Assembly: GCA_016192425.1 (NCBI GenBank)
Contig: JACPUE010000017.1
Location: forward strand, 36,090-100,089
Direction of reading: 5' to 3'
Length of the DNA: 64,000 bases
Source of the DNA: Burkholderiales bacterium
Lineage (GTDB): Bacteria > Pseudomonadota > Gammaproteobacteria > Burkholderiales > Burkholderiaceae_C
The translations under genes were made by a program, and so were the position numbers. Below, piece after piece: positions 17,909-26,414 of the stretch. The notes beneath the pieces were generated by a model, which was not told where the DNA came from, did not search any database, and saw nothing but the letters and a program-made list of their open reading frames with translations. Each line of letters opens with the position of its first letter. Position 1 is the stretch's first letter.

Positions 17909-18523
17909 CTAGCGCTTGCAGCGCGCGATGAAGTTCTCTTCGAACCGGCGCAGATCGGCCTTTTCACCTTCGCTCAGGTCGGTGCGCGCCTGCTTGGCCT
18001 GGAGAATGCGGCGCGACTCCGCGCACTGCTGCAGGAAGCGATCTTCACGGTCGCGCGAGGCCTGGTCTGCCAGGCGTGTCGCTTTTTCCTCCTCGCGCTG
18101 CTCCTTCTTGCGGTTGTAGCGGTCGGTCGAGAGCCTGGTGTAGGCAGACTCCTCCTCCTCGCTGCACTCCCTTTTGTACTCCCGGCGCAGGTCTTCGATG
18201 GCGTCGTACTTCAGCCCCCGGCTGCTGGCCGTACGCATGGCCTGGTACAGGGAGCGGCAGCGCCCGCCCATGTACTGCAGGTGCTCGGGCTCGTCCCCCG
18301 TAGAGCGGGAGGACGGCCGATAGCTGCCAGAAGACGATGAGTAGCTGGATGATGGCGCCGGCCCGCCCACCACCGCCGTGGTCCGCATGTCCGACGGACA
18401 GGGACGTGCAAGCACGAAATTGCTGCCATTGGAGTCCCGGCAGTGGTAGGTCATCTGTGCACTGGCGGCACCCGCCCACAAACTGCCCCCCACCAAAGCC
18501 ATGCAGACCCAAACCGATTTCAT
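17909..18523 (-). CDS. Secreted coiled-coil protein with DUF4124-like start
   Basis: The 204-residue product has a signal peptide (MKSVWVCMALVGGSLWAGAASA, cut before QMTY), then a short Cys-containing segment (YHCRDSNGSN, with a second Cys in A-R-P-C-P) that resembles DUF4124 modules, a Ser/Tyr-rich linker and a charged helical C-terminal region (about 80-204) rich in Glu, Arg and Lys. No enzymatic motif is seen. It is convergent with rlmJ and lies just upstream of metF on the opposite direction of reading order, so no operon partner is evident. Confidence 0.7.
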   Translation of the reverse strand: MKSVWVCMALVGGSLWAGAASAQMTYHCRDSNGSNFVLARPCPSDMRTTAVVGGPAPSSSYSSSSGSYRPSSRSTGDEPEHLQYMGGRCRSLYQAMRTASSRGLKYDAIEDLRREYKRECSEEEESAYTRLSTDRYNRKKEQREEEKATRLADQASRDREDRFLQQCAESRRILQAKQARTDLSEGEKADLRRFEENFIARCKR

Positions 18524-18552
18524 GGTGTGCCCTCAACCCAAAAAACGAAATG

Positions 18553-19422
18553 TTACCGCGCGTAAGCGCCTGCCAGCCCCAAGCGGCGGCAAATTTCCAG
18601 CGCAGCAGTGCTTTGGTTCATCGTATAGAAGTGCAGGCCCGGCGCCCCTGCCGCCAGCAGTTGTTCGCACAGGCGGGTGACCACGTCCAGGCCGAACGCG
18701 CGGATGCCCGCCGCATCGTCGCCCAGGCTCTGCAGGCGCAGGCGGATCCAGCGCGGTACTTCGGCGCCGCAGCTGTCGGCAAAGCGCAGCAGGCCGCTGG
18801 CGTTGATGATGGGCATGATGCCGGGCACCACCGGCACGTCGGCGCCCAGCCTGCGCGCCTCGTCTACAAAGCGGAAATAGGCGTCGGTGTTGAAGAAGAA
18901 CTGTGTGATCGCCGAGTTGGCACCCGCCTTGACCTTGGCCGCATATGCCTGCAGGTCTGCCTCGGGGGATCGGGACTGCGGGTGCGTTTCGGGGTAGGCC
19001 GCCACTTCCAGGTGGAAGTGGCCCCCCGTCTCGGCGCGGATGAAGGCCACCAGATCGGCCGCGTAGCGGAATTCGCCCATGCTGCCGTAGCCGCTGGGCA
19101 GATCGCCACGCAGCGCCACCAGCCTGCGCACACCCATGGACTGGAACAGCGCCAGCTTCTCGCGCACCGAAGCGCGCGACGCACCGACGCAGGTGAAATG
19201 CGAAGCCCCCTGCTGCCCTTCGTCCAGGATGGACTGCACGGTCTGCAGGGTGCCGTCCTGCGTAGAGCCCCCTGCGCCATAGGTCACCGAGCAAAACTGG
19301 GGCTGCAAGGCATAGAGCTGCTGGCGCACGGCGCGCAGTTTGTCGGCGCCCTCGGGCGTCTTGGGCGGAAAAAATTCGAAACTGACCGGCACACTGGCCG
19401 GTGCGGCGTTGGCTGCGTTCAT
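18553..19422 (-). CDS. metF: 5,10-methylenetetrahydrofolate reductase
   Basis: MetF reduces methylene-THF to 5-methyl-THF, the methyl donor for methionine synthesis. The 289-residue flavoprotein has the family start SFEFFPPKT, the catalytic Glu in that motif, SVTYGAGGST for FAD binding and ALRGDLP. It is the last gene of ahcY-tlyA-metF; its ATG overlaps the tlyA stop as ATGA. Riboswitch control upstream of ahcY would couple its expression to SAH level. Confidence 0.97.
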   Translation of the reverse strand: MNAANAAPASVPVSFEFFPPKTPEGADKLRAVRQQLYALQPQFCSVTYGAGGSTQDGTLQTVQSILDEGQQGASHFTCVGASRASVREKLALFQSMGVRRLVALRGDLPSGYGSMGEFRYAADLVAFIRAETGGHFHLEVAAYPETHPQSRSPEADLQAYAAKVKAGANSAITQFFFNTDAYFRFVDEARRLGADVPVVPGIMPIINASGLLRFADSCGAEVPRWIRLRLQSLGDDAAGIRAFGLDVVTRLCEQLLAAGAPGLHFYTMNQSTAALEICRRLGLAGAYAR

Positions 19423-20414
19423 GCGGGCCTCCTCGCAAAGACAAAAAATTCTCGGTTGCCGTCACCGCCGCTGATGGGGCTGTCCATCCACGCGCACACC
19501 GCCAGCCCCAGGCTGGCGCAGCAGTCGCGGATGCGCTGCTCGACCACGGGGTAGAGCGATGCATCGCGCACGATGCCGCCCTTGCCCACCTGGCCGGGCT
19601 GCAGCTCGAACTGCGGCTTGACCAGCATCAGCAGGTGGCCGCCCGGCGCCAGCAGCGGCACCAGCGCAGGCAGCACCAGCGTGAGCGAGATGAACGACAA
19701 GTCACCCGTGACCAGGTCGAACACCGGCGCGGTGCTCTCGCCCGCCCAGGCCTTGAGACGGCGGCGGGTGGCGGGCTCCGCGGGCGCTGCGGCGCCCTCG
19801 CGCTCGCGCGCCAGGTCGGCCTCCACGTCGTCGTCGCTCACGTCGTCGCTGTCGTCGTAGTCGGTCACCTCGCCGTCGCTGCTCATCCAGCGGTACGGGC
19901 TCTCGGGCTCGGCATCGTCCTCCACGGCTGCAGCGGCGGGCTCGGACCAGGCGTCCTCCCAGGCCATCTGCAGCACCTCGGGCGTCAGCGCACGGGCGTT
20001 GAGGCTTTCAAGGCAGACCACACGCGGGTCCTGGCGCAACTGCGCGTGCAGTTGGCCGTGGCCCACGTCCACGCCCACCACGCGGCGCGCGCCGCGCTCC
20101 AGCAGGCAGTGTGTGAAGCCGCCGGTGGACTGGCCCACGTCCAGGCACTGCAGCCCCTGCACCGCCAGGCCCAGGGATTCCAGCGCGCCGTCAAGCTTGA
20201 GGCCGCCGCGCGAGACAAAGCGCGCCTCGGCCGCGTCCTGCAGTTGCAATTCGGCCTGGGCGGGGATTTCTTCGCCGTTCTTGGCGACCCGGTTCCAGGG
20301 GCCGTGCGCGCCCAGGCGCCACTGCACCCCGCTGGCAATCAGCCGCTGGGCCTGCGAGCGGGTGATTGCCAGCCCCTTTTCCACCAGAAGAACGTCGGCA
20401 CGCTGGATTTTCAT
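19419..20414 (-). CDS. tlyA: TlyA family rRNA 2'-O-methyltransferase / hemolysin-like, with acidic insertion
   Basis: The 331-residue protein begins with an S4 RNA-binding domain (RADVLLVEKGLAITRSQAQRL) and continues with an FtsJ-like SAM domain (CLDVGQSTGGFTHCLLERGA and VVGVDVGHGQLH). Known TlyA proteins methylate ribosomal RNA. Unlike most, it has about 70 extra residues between the LTPEVL segment and VTGDLSFISL, dominated by Asp and Glu (for example DYDDSDDVSDDDVEADL, near residues 180-205). I use ATG 20414; a TTG two codons earlier is possible. It lies between ahcY and metF, a typical Burkholderiales arrangement. Confidence 0.9.
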   Translation of the reverse strand: MKIQRADVLLVEKGLAITRSQAQRLIASGVQWRLGAHGPWNRVAKNGEEIPAQAELQLQDAAEARFVSRGGLKLDGALESLGLAVQGLQCLDVGQSTGGFTHCLLERGARRVVGVDVGHGQLHAQLRQDPRVVCLESLNARALTPEVLQMAWEDAWSEPAAAAVEDDAEPESPYRWMSSDGEVTDYDDSDDVSDDDVEADLAREREGAAAPAEPATRRRLKAWAGESTAPVFDLVTGDLSFISLTLVLPALVPLLAPGGHLLMLVKPQFELQPGQVGKGGIVRDASLYPVVEQRIRDCCASLGLAVCAWMDSPISGGDGNREFFVFARRPA

Positions 20415-20425
20415 AAGCAAAATAT

Positions 20426-20473
20426 GGCTACAGCGCCCTGTTTACGGGCGCTAGAAGCTATCAATTTAATAGC
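20426..20473 (+). repeat. Dispersed two-hairpin repeat, copy R4 (ahcY-tlyA spacer)
   Basis: A strong intergenic copy: GGCT, then the dyad AGCGCC-loop-GGCGCT, then GCTAT-N7-ATAGC. It fills almost the whole 66-bp gap between the ahcY stop and the tlyA start, so on the mRNA it forms two hairpins inside the operon. Confidence 0.85.
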
Positions 20474-20480
20474 AAACGGA

Positions 20481-21914
20481 TCAATAGCGGTAAGTGTCGG
20501 GCTTGTACGGGCCCTGCTTGGGCACGCCGATGTAGGCGGCCTGCTCGTCGCTCAGCTCGGTCAGCATGGCGCCCACCTTCTTCAGGTGCAGGCGCGCCAC
20601 CTTTTCGTCCAGGTGCTTGGGCAGCACGTAGACCTTGCCCACGTCGTAGCCTTCGGGGTGGGTGAACAGCTCGATCTGCGCGATGGTCTGGTTGGCGAAC
20701 GAGTTGGACATCACGAAGCTCGGGTGGCCCGTGCCGCAGCCCAGGTTCACCAGGCGGCCCTTGGCCAGCAGGATGATGCGCTTGCCGTCCGGGAAGATCA
20801 CATGGTCCACCTGGGGCTTGATCTCTTCCCACTGGCAATGCGCTTCCAGCTTGGCGACCTGGATCTCGTTGTCGAAGTGGCCAATGTTGCAGACGATGGT
20901 CTGGTCCTTCATCGCCTTCATGTGCTCGAAGGTGATGACGTCGCGGTTGCCCGTGGTGGTGACGAAGATGTCGGCCTTGTCGGCGGCGTATTCCATGGTC
21001 ACGACCTTGAAGCCTTCCATGGCGGCCTGCAGGGCGTTGATGGGGTCGATCTCGGTTACCCACACCTGGGCGCTGAGGGCGCGTAGCGCCTGGGCCGAGC
21101 CCTTGCCCACGTCGCCGTAGCCCGCCACGCAGGCCACCTTGCCGGCGATCATCACATCGGTGGCGCGCTTGATGCCGTCCACCAGCGACTCGCGGCAGCC
21201 GTACAGGTTGTCGAACTTGCTCTTGGTCACCGAATCGTTCACGTTGATGGCGCGGAACAGCAACGTGCCCTTGGCCGACATTTCCTTGAGGCGGTGCACA
21301 CCCGTGGTGGTCTCTTCGGTCACGCCGAGGATCTGGGCGCTCTTGCGGCTGTACCAGGTGCTGTCCTCGGCCAGCTTGGCCTTGATGGCGGCGTACAGGA
21401 TGCGCTCTTCCTCGCTGCCGGGGTTGGCCAGCACGGAGGCGTCCTTTTCAGCGCGCTTGCCCAGGTGCATCAGCAGCGTGGCGTCGCCGCCGTCGTCCAG
21501 GATCATGTTCGGGCCTTCGCCCTCGCTGCCCTTGGGGCCGAAGTCGAAGATGCGGTGCGTGTAGTCCCAGTAGTCCACCAGGGTCTCGCCCTTGATGGCG
21601 AACACCGGCGTGCCCGTGGCGGCAATGGCGGCGGCGGCATGGTCCTGCGTGGAGAAGATATTGCACGAGGCCCAGCGCACATCGGCGCCCAGGGCCTTGA
21701 GCGTCTCGATCAGCACGGCCGTCTGGATGGTCATGTGCAGCGAGCCGGTGATGCGCGCGCCCTTCAGGGGCTGCTTGGCTGCGAATTCCTCGCGGATGGC
21801 CATCAGGCCGGGCATCTCGGTTTCGGCGATGCGGATTTCCTTGCGGCCCCAGTCGGCCAGGCCGATGTCGGCGATGGCAGAGTCGGCAGAGGGGGCGTTG
21901 ACGCGTGCGTTCAT
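20481..21914 (-). CDS. ahcY: Adenosylhomocysteinase (SAH hydrolase)
   Basis: AhcY splits S-adenosylhomocysteine into adenosine and homocysteine, relieving product inhibition of methyltransferases. The 477-residue NAD-dependent enzyme has the NAD loop [18 protein letters not shown], the substrate segments [14 protein letters not shown] and [12 protein letters not shown], and the C-terminal K-P-D-T-Y-R-Y. ATG 21914 is preferred, with GGAG before it; a second ATG four codons upstream exists. It is the first gene of ahcY-tlyA-metF and is preceded by a SAH riboswitch. Confidence 0.98.
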   Translation of the reverse strand: MNARVNAPSADSAIADIGLADWGRKEIRIAETEMPGLMAIREEFAAKQPLKGARITGSLHMTIQTAVLIETLKALGADVRWASCNIFSTQDHAAAAIAATGTPVFAIKGETLVDYWDYTHRIFDFGPKGSEGEGPNMILDDGGDATLLMHLGKRAEKDASVLANPGSEEERILYAAIKAKLAEDSTWYSRKSAQILGVTEETTTGVHRLKEMSAKGTLLFRAINVNDSVTKSKFDNLYGCRESLVDGIKRATDVMIAGKVACVAGYGDVGKGSAQALRALSAQVWVTEIDPINALQAAMEGFKVVTMEYAADKADIFVTTTGNRDVITFEHMKAMKDQTIVCNIGHFDNEIQVAKLEAHCQWEEIKPQVDHVIFPDGKRIILLAKGRLVNLGCGTGHPSFVMSNSFANQTIAQIELFTHPEGYDVGKVYVLPKHLDEKVARLHLKKVGAMLTELSDEQAAYIGVPKQGPYKPDTYRY

Positions 21915-21960
21915 GGTTTGCTCCAAAGCATGTTTGAAAAAACCACTCGCCGGGGAAAGG

Positions 21961-21992
21961 GAAAAAGCTCACCACGCGGAAAGTGGATGAGC
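21961..21992 (-). terminator. Intrinsic terminator overlapping the SAH aptamer 3' end
   Basis: On the minus strand GCTCA-T-CCAC (21992-21983) pairs with GTGG-TGAGC (21975-21967) around one bulged T and is followed by TTTTT (21966-21962). Its 5' arm begins with the GCTCA that closes the aptamer pseudoknot region, so ligand binding and terminator formation should exclude each other. Confidence 0.75.
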
Positions 21993-22060
21993 GTCGTTGC
22001 GAAACAGATCCGAGCCTCACGCCCCGCCAGTGCTGGGGGCGCTGCAACGCTCCTCGGATA
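21985..22060 (-). promoter_or_regulatory. SAH riboswitch upstream of ahcY
   Basis: The minus strand from 22060 to 21985 carries the conserved SAH-aptamer blocks in order: CCGAGGAGCG-TTGCAGC, a variable GC-rich arm, GAGGCTCGG pairing back to the first block, and GCAACGACGCTCA at the 3' end, which can pair with GAGCGTTGC. These match my memory of the family consensus found upstream of ahcY in Pseudomonas and Burkholderiales. High SAH should stabilise the aptamer and let ahcY-tlyA-metF be transcribed. Confidence 0.88.
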
Positions 22061-22067
22061 GGCGCCG

Positions 22068-22073
22068 ATTATA
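22068..22073 (-). promoter_or_regulatory. ahcY: -10 box of the ahcY promoter
   Basis: A perfect TATAAT on the minus strand ends 8 bp before the start of the SAH aptamer, the right distance for transcription to begin at the aptamer. No good -35 hexamer is visible. Confidence 0.55.
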
Positions 22074-22200
22074 AAGGCAAAGCCCCGCAAGCGCCGCCTG
22101 TCCCACGGACAGGCCTGGCAACGCCTGCCCGGTAAAATTGCCGTTTTCGCACGCCTGCCGGGGCGTCCTGTCCCCTGCGCACTCCCTTCTGGAATTCCTT

Positions 22201-23829
22201 GTGTCCTACGCCCCCGAAACCCGGCGCCGCCGCACCTTTGCCATCATTTCCCACCCCGACGCGGGCAAAACGACGCTGACGGAAAAGCTGCTGCTGTTCT
22301 CGGGCGCAATCCAGATCGCCGGCGCCGTCAAGGGCCGCAAGGCCAGCCGCCACGCCACATCCGACTGGATGGAGATCGAGAAGCAGCGCGGCATCTCGGT
22401 AGCCTCGTCGGTGATGCAGATGCAGTACCGCGACCACGTCATCAACCTGCTCGACACCCCCGGCCACAAGGATTTTTCCGAAGACACCTACCGCGTGCTC
22501 ACGGCCGTGGACTCGGCCCTGATGGTGATCGACGCCGCCAACGGCGTGGAAGCGCAGACGCGCCGCCTGATCGAGGTCTGCCGCCAGCGCGACACGCCCA
22601 TCATCACCTTCGTCAACAAGATGGACCGCGAGGTGCGCGACCCGCTCGACATCCTCGACGAGGTGGAGCGCGAACTCGGCATGCCCTGCTGCCCCATGAC
22701 CTGGCCGGTGGGCCAGGGCAAGTCGTTCGGCGGCATCATCGACCTGCGCACGCAGAGCATGACGGTGTTCGAGCCCGGCAGCGAGAAGCGCCCGCAGGAC
22801 TTCGAGACCATCCCCCTGAGCGACCAGGACCGGCTGCGCGCGCGCTTCGGCCAGGCCTTCGACGACGCCCTGGAGAGCATGGAGCTGGCCGTGGGCGCCT
22901 CCACCGCGTGGAGCCACGAGCAGTTCCTCGCGGCCAAGCTCACGCCGGTGTTCTTCGGCTCGGGCGTGAACAACTTCGGTGTCATGGAAGTGCTCAACGC
23001 CGTGGTGGACATGTCGCCCCCGCCGGGCCCGCGCATCGCCTACCAAGAGGTGAACCGCCAGCGCGAGGCAAAGACCATCCAGCCCGAGGACGAAGGCTTC
23101 TCGGGCGTGGTCTTCAAGGTGCAGGCCAACATGGACAGCAACCACCGCGACCGCATCGCCTTCGTGCGCGTGGCCTCGGGCAAGTTCACCCCCGGCATGA
23201 AGATGCGCGTGCAACGCACGGCCAAGGAGTTGCGCCCCACCAGCGTGGTCACCTTCATGAGCCAGCGCCGCGAAGCGGTGGACGAAGCCTACGCGGGCGA
23301 CATCATCGGCTTCACCACGCACGGCGGCGTGCAGCTGGGCGACACCATCACCGACGGCCCGGCGCTGCAGTTCACCGGCCTGCCCTTCTTCGCACCCGAG
23401 ATGTTCATGACCGTGGTGCTGAAGAACCCGCTGCGCTCCAAGCAATTGCAGCAGGGCCTGATGGAACTGGGCGAGGAAGGCGCCATCCAGGTCTTCAAGC
23501 CCGACGCGGGCGGCAACATGCTGCTGGGCGCCGTGGGCCAGTTGCAGTTCGAAGTGGTGCAGCACCGCCTGAAGACCGAGTACGACTGCGACGTGCGCCT
23601 GGAAGGCTGCCAGTACACCGGCGCCCGCTGGATCACCGCCGACACCCCGGCCGAGCTGCGCGAGTTCGAGCACGCCTACCCGCTGCGCCTGGCGCACGAC
23701 GCGGCCAACACCCTGGCCTACCTGTGCACCAGCCCGTACGACGTGCGCCTGGCGCAGGAACGCTTTCCCAAGATCCACTTCCACCCGCTGCGCGAGCATG
23801 CGGGGCTGTCGCTGCAGAGCGCGGGCTGA
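22201..23829 (+). CDS. prfC: Peptide chain release factor 3
   Basis: RF3 is a translational GTPase that recycles RF1/RF2 after termination. The 542-residue product has G1 SHPDAGKTTLTEKLL, G3 DTPGHKDF and G4 VNKMDR, followed by the RF3-specific domains. I start at GTG 22201 because S-Y-A-P-E-T-R-R-R-R-T-F is the usual beginning; an in-frame ATG at 22138 would add 21 unrelated residues. It is divergent from the ahcY riboswitch region and convergent with a Crp-like regulator whose stop lies 6 bp away. Confidence 0.96.
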   Translation: MSYAPETRRRRTFAIISHPDAGKTTLTEKLLLFSGAIQIAGAVKGRKASRHATSDWMEIEKQRGISVASSVMQMQYRDHVINLLDTPGHKDFSEDTYRVLTAVDSALMVIDAANGVEAQTRRLIEVCRQRDTPIITFVNKMDREVRDPLDILDEVERELGMPCCPMTWPVGQGKSFGGIIDLRTQSMTVFEPGSEKRPQDFETIPLSDQDRLRARFGQAFDDALESMELAVGASTAWSHEQFLAAKLTPVFFGSGVNNFGVMEVLNAVVDMSPPPGPRIAYQEVNRQREAKTIQPEDEGFSGVVFKVQANMDSNHRDRIAFVRVASGKFTPGMKMRVQRTAKELRPTSVVTFMSQRREAVDEAYAGDIIGFTTHGGVQLGDTITDGPALQFTGLPFFAPEMFMTVVLKNPLRSKQLQQGLMELGEEGAIQVFKPDAGGNMLLGAVGQLQFEVVQHRLKTEYDCDVRLEGCQYTGARWITADTPAELREFEHAYPLRLAHDAANTLAYLCTSPYDVRLAQERFPKIHFHPLREHAGLSLQSAG

Positions 23830-23835
23830 GCAGGC

Positions 23836-24447
23836 TCAAGCGCGCGGCGCAGGCGCCTTGGCCGCGTTGCGCAGGCGGCTGAAGTTCACCGGCGTCATGC
23901 CCAGGTAGCTGGCGATCATGCGGTGCGGCACCCGGCCTTCCAGGCCGGGGCAGTCGGCGCGCAACTGCTGCAGGCGCTGCGCGCCGGTCCACGCGGCCAG
24001 GGCCCATTCGCGCTGGGCCATGCGCAGCAGTTCGTGCCGCAGCACGGCGTCGCCCCACGCGCGCACCGGCGCATGGGCCACCATGGCCTGAACGAGGGTT
24101 TCAGGGTCGAACAAGGCCACGCGGCTGGCCTCCAGGGCGACGCAGTCCACGCGGGAGCGGTCCTGCATGCTGCGGGTGATGGCCGGCGGCAGGGCGCAGG
24201 GGCCGGCATGAAAGCCCAGCGTGACCTCGCGCCCCTGGGCATCGGCGACGCTGCTGCGCAGCAGCCCGTGCAGCACGAAGCACTCCTGCGGCCGGGCCTG
24301 CCCCATGTGGAACAGCGCCTGGCCGGGCGCCAGATCCTCGCAGCGCAACCCTTGCAGCACGGGCGCGAAGTCGGCCGCTGCCAGCGGCGCGAACATCTGC
24401 GCGATCTGCAGGGCCTGCGCCCGGTCTGCGGGGGTGGTCGATAACAT
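23836..24447 (-). CDS. Crp/Fnr family transcriptional regulator
   Basis: The 203-residue product has a cyclic-nucleotide-binding-like beta barrel (about 15-125: GQALFHMGQARPQECFVLHGLLRSS) and a C-terminal helix-turn-helix (MIASYLGMTPVNFSRLRNA). The barrel lacks the Arg-Ser-Ala pocket of true cAMP sites, and no N-terminal Cys cluster for an Fe-S centre is present, so the signal is unknown. I start at 24447, which avoids overlap with the divergent lipoprotein gene; an upstream ATG at 24519 would overlap it. Confidence 0.85.
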   Translation of the reverse strand: MLSTTPADRAQALQIAQMFAPLAAADFAPVLQGLRCEDLAPGQALFHMGQARPQECFVLHGLLRSSVADAQGREVTLGFHAGPCALPPAITRSMQDRSRVDCVALEASRVALFDPETLVQAMVAHAPVRAWGDAVLRHELLRMAQREWALAAWTGAQRLQQLRADCPGLEGRVPHRMIASYLGMTPVNFSRLRNAAKAPAPRA

Positions 24448-24512
24448 TTGTTGTTGCTGCGGTGCGGGCGCGTCTGCACCATTCTGGCATGTCCGATTCA
24501 CTTCACACCCCC

Positions 24513-25499
24513 ATGCCACTGCGTTCCTTGCACGCCCTGCTCCTGCGCGGCCTCGCGGCGTTCATCTGCCTGCTCACCGGCTGCAGCACCGGCGCCGACC
24601 TGCCGCATACCGCCGAGCACGACGCCACCGTACCCACCATCACGCTGCAAGGCTACCGCTTCCATGCGCAGACCTTCGGCCAGGCCGACAAGCCTGCGCT
24701 GATCGTGCTGCACGGCGGCCCGGGCGCCGACTACCGCTACCTGCTGGGCCTGCAGGCCCTGGCCGACGACTACCTGGTGCTGTTCTACGACCAGCGCGGC
24801 AGCGGCCTCTCGCCGCGCGTGCCGGCGCAGGAGATTTCGCTGGACAGCTACCTGGCCGACCTGGACGCCTTCGTGGACCACATCGGCCAGGGGCGCGCCG
24901 TGCACCTGCTGGGGCACTCCTGGGGCGCCATGCTGGCCTCGGCCTATACCGGCAGGCACCCCGGCAAGGTGCGGCGCCTGGTGCTGGCCGAGCCCGGCTT
25001 TCTCGACAGCGCCTCGCTGGCCCACCTGCCGCAGGGCGGCTGGCCGGGCTGGACCGTCGCCTGGGGCATGGCCCGCGCCTGGCTGCAGCAGTGGGCCGTG
25101 GAGGCCGAGGGCGACCCCTATGCGCGGCGCGATTTCCTGCTGGGCGCGATGATGCCGCTCTTCCAGGTGCCCAACACCTGCGACGGCGCCGTGCCGCAGG
25201 TGGATGGCTGGCGCGCTGGCAGCCCGGCCTTTGACGCCACCGTCGGCCGCATGATGTCCGATGCCGCCTATGCCGCGTCGCTGGATTTCCGCGCTGGCGT
25301 GGACCGCTTCGACGGCCCGGTGCTGTTCCTGGCCGGGCAGTGCAGCACCACCATGGGCGAGGCCCAGCAGCGGCGCCACATGGCGCATTTCCGCCACGCC
25401 CGCCTGGTGACCGTGGCGCAGGCTGGCCATTTCCTGTTCAATGAACAGCCCAAGGCATCCATGGAGATCGTGCGCTCTTTCCTCGGCGAACCGGACTGA
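24513..25499 (+). CDS. Lipoprotein alpha/beta hydrolase (proline iminopeptidase-like)
   Basis: The product begins with a lipoprotein signal (LLLRGLAAFICLLTGC, lipobox L-T-G-C) and is an alpha/beta hydrolase: oxyanion segment VLHGGPGADYRYL, DQRGSGLS, nucleophile elbow LLGHSWGAML (about residues 133-138) and the catalytic His in QAGHFLFNE. HGGPG is typical of proline iminopeptidases, but the substrate is not determined by sequence. Start codons at 24489 and 24462 are also in frame; 24513 gives the cleanest signal peptide. It is divergent from the Crp-like regulator, which may control it. Confidence 0.87.
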   Translation: MPLRSLHALLLRGLAAFICLLTGCSTGADLPHTAEHDATVPTITLQGYRFHAQTFGQADKPALIVLHGGPGADYRYLLGLQALADDYLVLFYDQRGSGLSPRVPAQEISLDSYLADLDAFVDHIGQGRAVHLLGHSWGAMLASAYTGRHPGKVRRLVLAEPGFLDSASLAHLPQGGWPGWTVAWGMARAWLQQWAVEAEGDPYARRDFLLGAMMPLFQVPNTCDGAVPQVDGWRAGSPAFDATVGRMMSDAAYAASLDFRAGVDRFDGPVLFLAGQCSTTMGEAQQRRHMAHFRHARLVTVAQAGHFLFNEQPKASMEIVRSFLGEPD

Positions 25500-25541
25500 G
25501 CGCGGCCCGCGCGGTGCAACAATACGCGCTTTGCCTGCCCC

Positions 25542-26396
25542 ATGGCGCTGCTCCGCTCCTTCCTGTGCCCCCTGTCCGACTGGCCCCTGGGCGCCCGCCA
25601 GGGCCTGGTGGGCGTGCTCACCGACATCGACGACACACTCACCACCGAGGGCGCCATCACCCCCGATGCGCTGCAAGCGCTGGAGCAGCTGCGTGCGGCG
25701 GGCCTGCATGTGGTGGCCATCACGGGCAGGCCGGTGGGCTGGAGCGAACCGTTTGCGCAGACCTGGCCGCTGGACGCCATCGTGGCCGAGAACGGTGCCG
25801 TGGCGCTGGTGCCAGCGCCTGAAGAAAATTCAGACCCAATCAGCCTGCAGCGCCCGTATTCAGGGCGCAAGGCGCTATCAAAAATATATCAACAGGACGC
25901 CGCCACCAGGGCGCACAACTTTGCGCGCATGCAGCAGGTGCTGGCCCAGATCGAGCGCGAGGTGCCCGGCGCACGCCGTGCCGCCGATTCTGCGGGCCGC
26001 GAAACCGACATTGCCATAGACCACAGCGAGTTCACGCACCTGCCCCAGGACGCCATCGACCAGGCCGTGCGCACCATGCACGCCGCGGGCATGAACGCCA
26101 CGATCAGCAGCATCCACATCAACGGCTGGTTCGGGGCGCACAACAAGCTGGAAGGCGCGCGCTGGATCGTGCGCGAACTGCTGGGGCGTTCGCTGGACGC
26201 CGAGATCGACCGCTGGGTCTATGTGGGCGACTCGACCAACGACCAGGTGATGTTCGAGCGCTTTGCGCTCAGCGTGGGCGTGGCCAACGTTGCGCGCTTT
26301 GTGCCGCAACTGCACCACCTGCCGCGCTATGTGACGCAGGCCGAGCGCGGCGCTGGCTTTGCCGAGCTGGCGCGGGCACTGCTGGCAGGGCGCTGA
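25542..26396 (+). CDS. HAD-IIB family phosphatase
   Basis: The 284-residue protein has HAD motif I as LTDIDDTLT (nucleophile Asp near 28), motif II in VVAITGRPVGW and motif IV in YVGDSTNDQVMF, with a type IIB cap between. It resembles the Cof / phosphoglycerate-type sugar phosphatases; the substrate is unknown. A copy of the dispersed repeat (25843-25890) is read in frame as a tolerant segment at the start of the cap (S-L-Q-R-P-Y-S-G-R-K-A-L-S-K). It follows the hydrolase gene by 42 bp. Confidence 0.88.
   Translation: MALLRSFLCPLSDWPLGARQGLVGVLTDIDDTLTTEGAITPDALQALEQLRAAGLHVVAITGRPVGWSEPFAQTWPLDAIVAENGAVALVPAPEENSDPISLQRPYSGRKALSKIYQQDAATRAHNFARMQQVLAQIEREVPGARRAADSAGRETDIAIDHSEFTHLPQDAIDQAVRTMHAAGMNATISSIHINGWFGAHNKLEGARWIVRELLGRSLDAEIDRWVYVGDSTNDQVMFERFALSVGVANVARFVPQLHHLPRYVTQAERGAGFAELARALLAGR
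25843..25890 (+). repeat. Dispersed two-hairpin repeat, copy R5 (inside HAD gene)
   Basis: The copy keeps GCCT, AGCGCC-loop-GGGCGC, GCTAT and a decayed terminal TATC. It is translated in frame within the cap region of the HAD phosphatase. Confidence 0.7.
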
Positions 26397-26414
26397 CTTC
26401 AAGATTTCAAGGCT

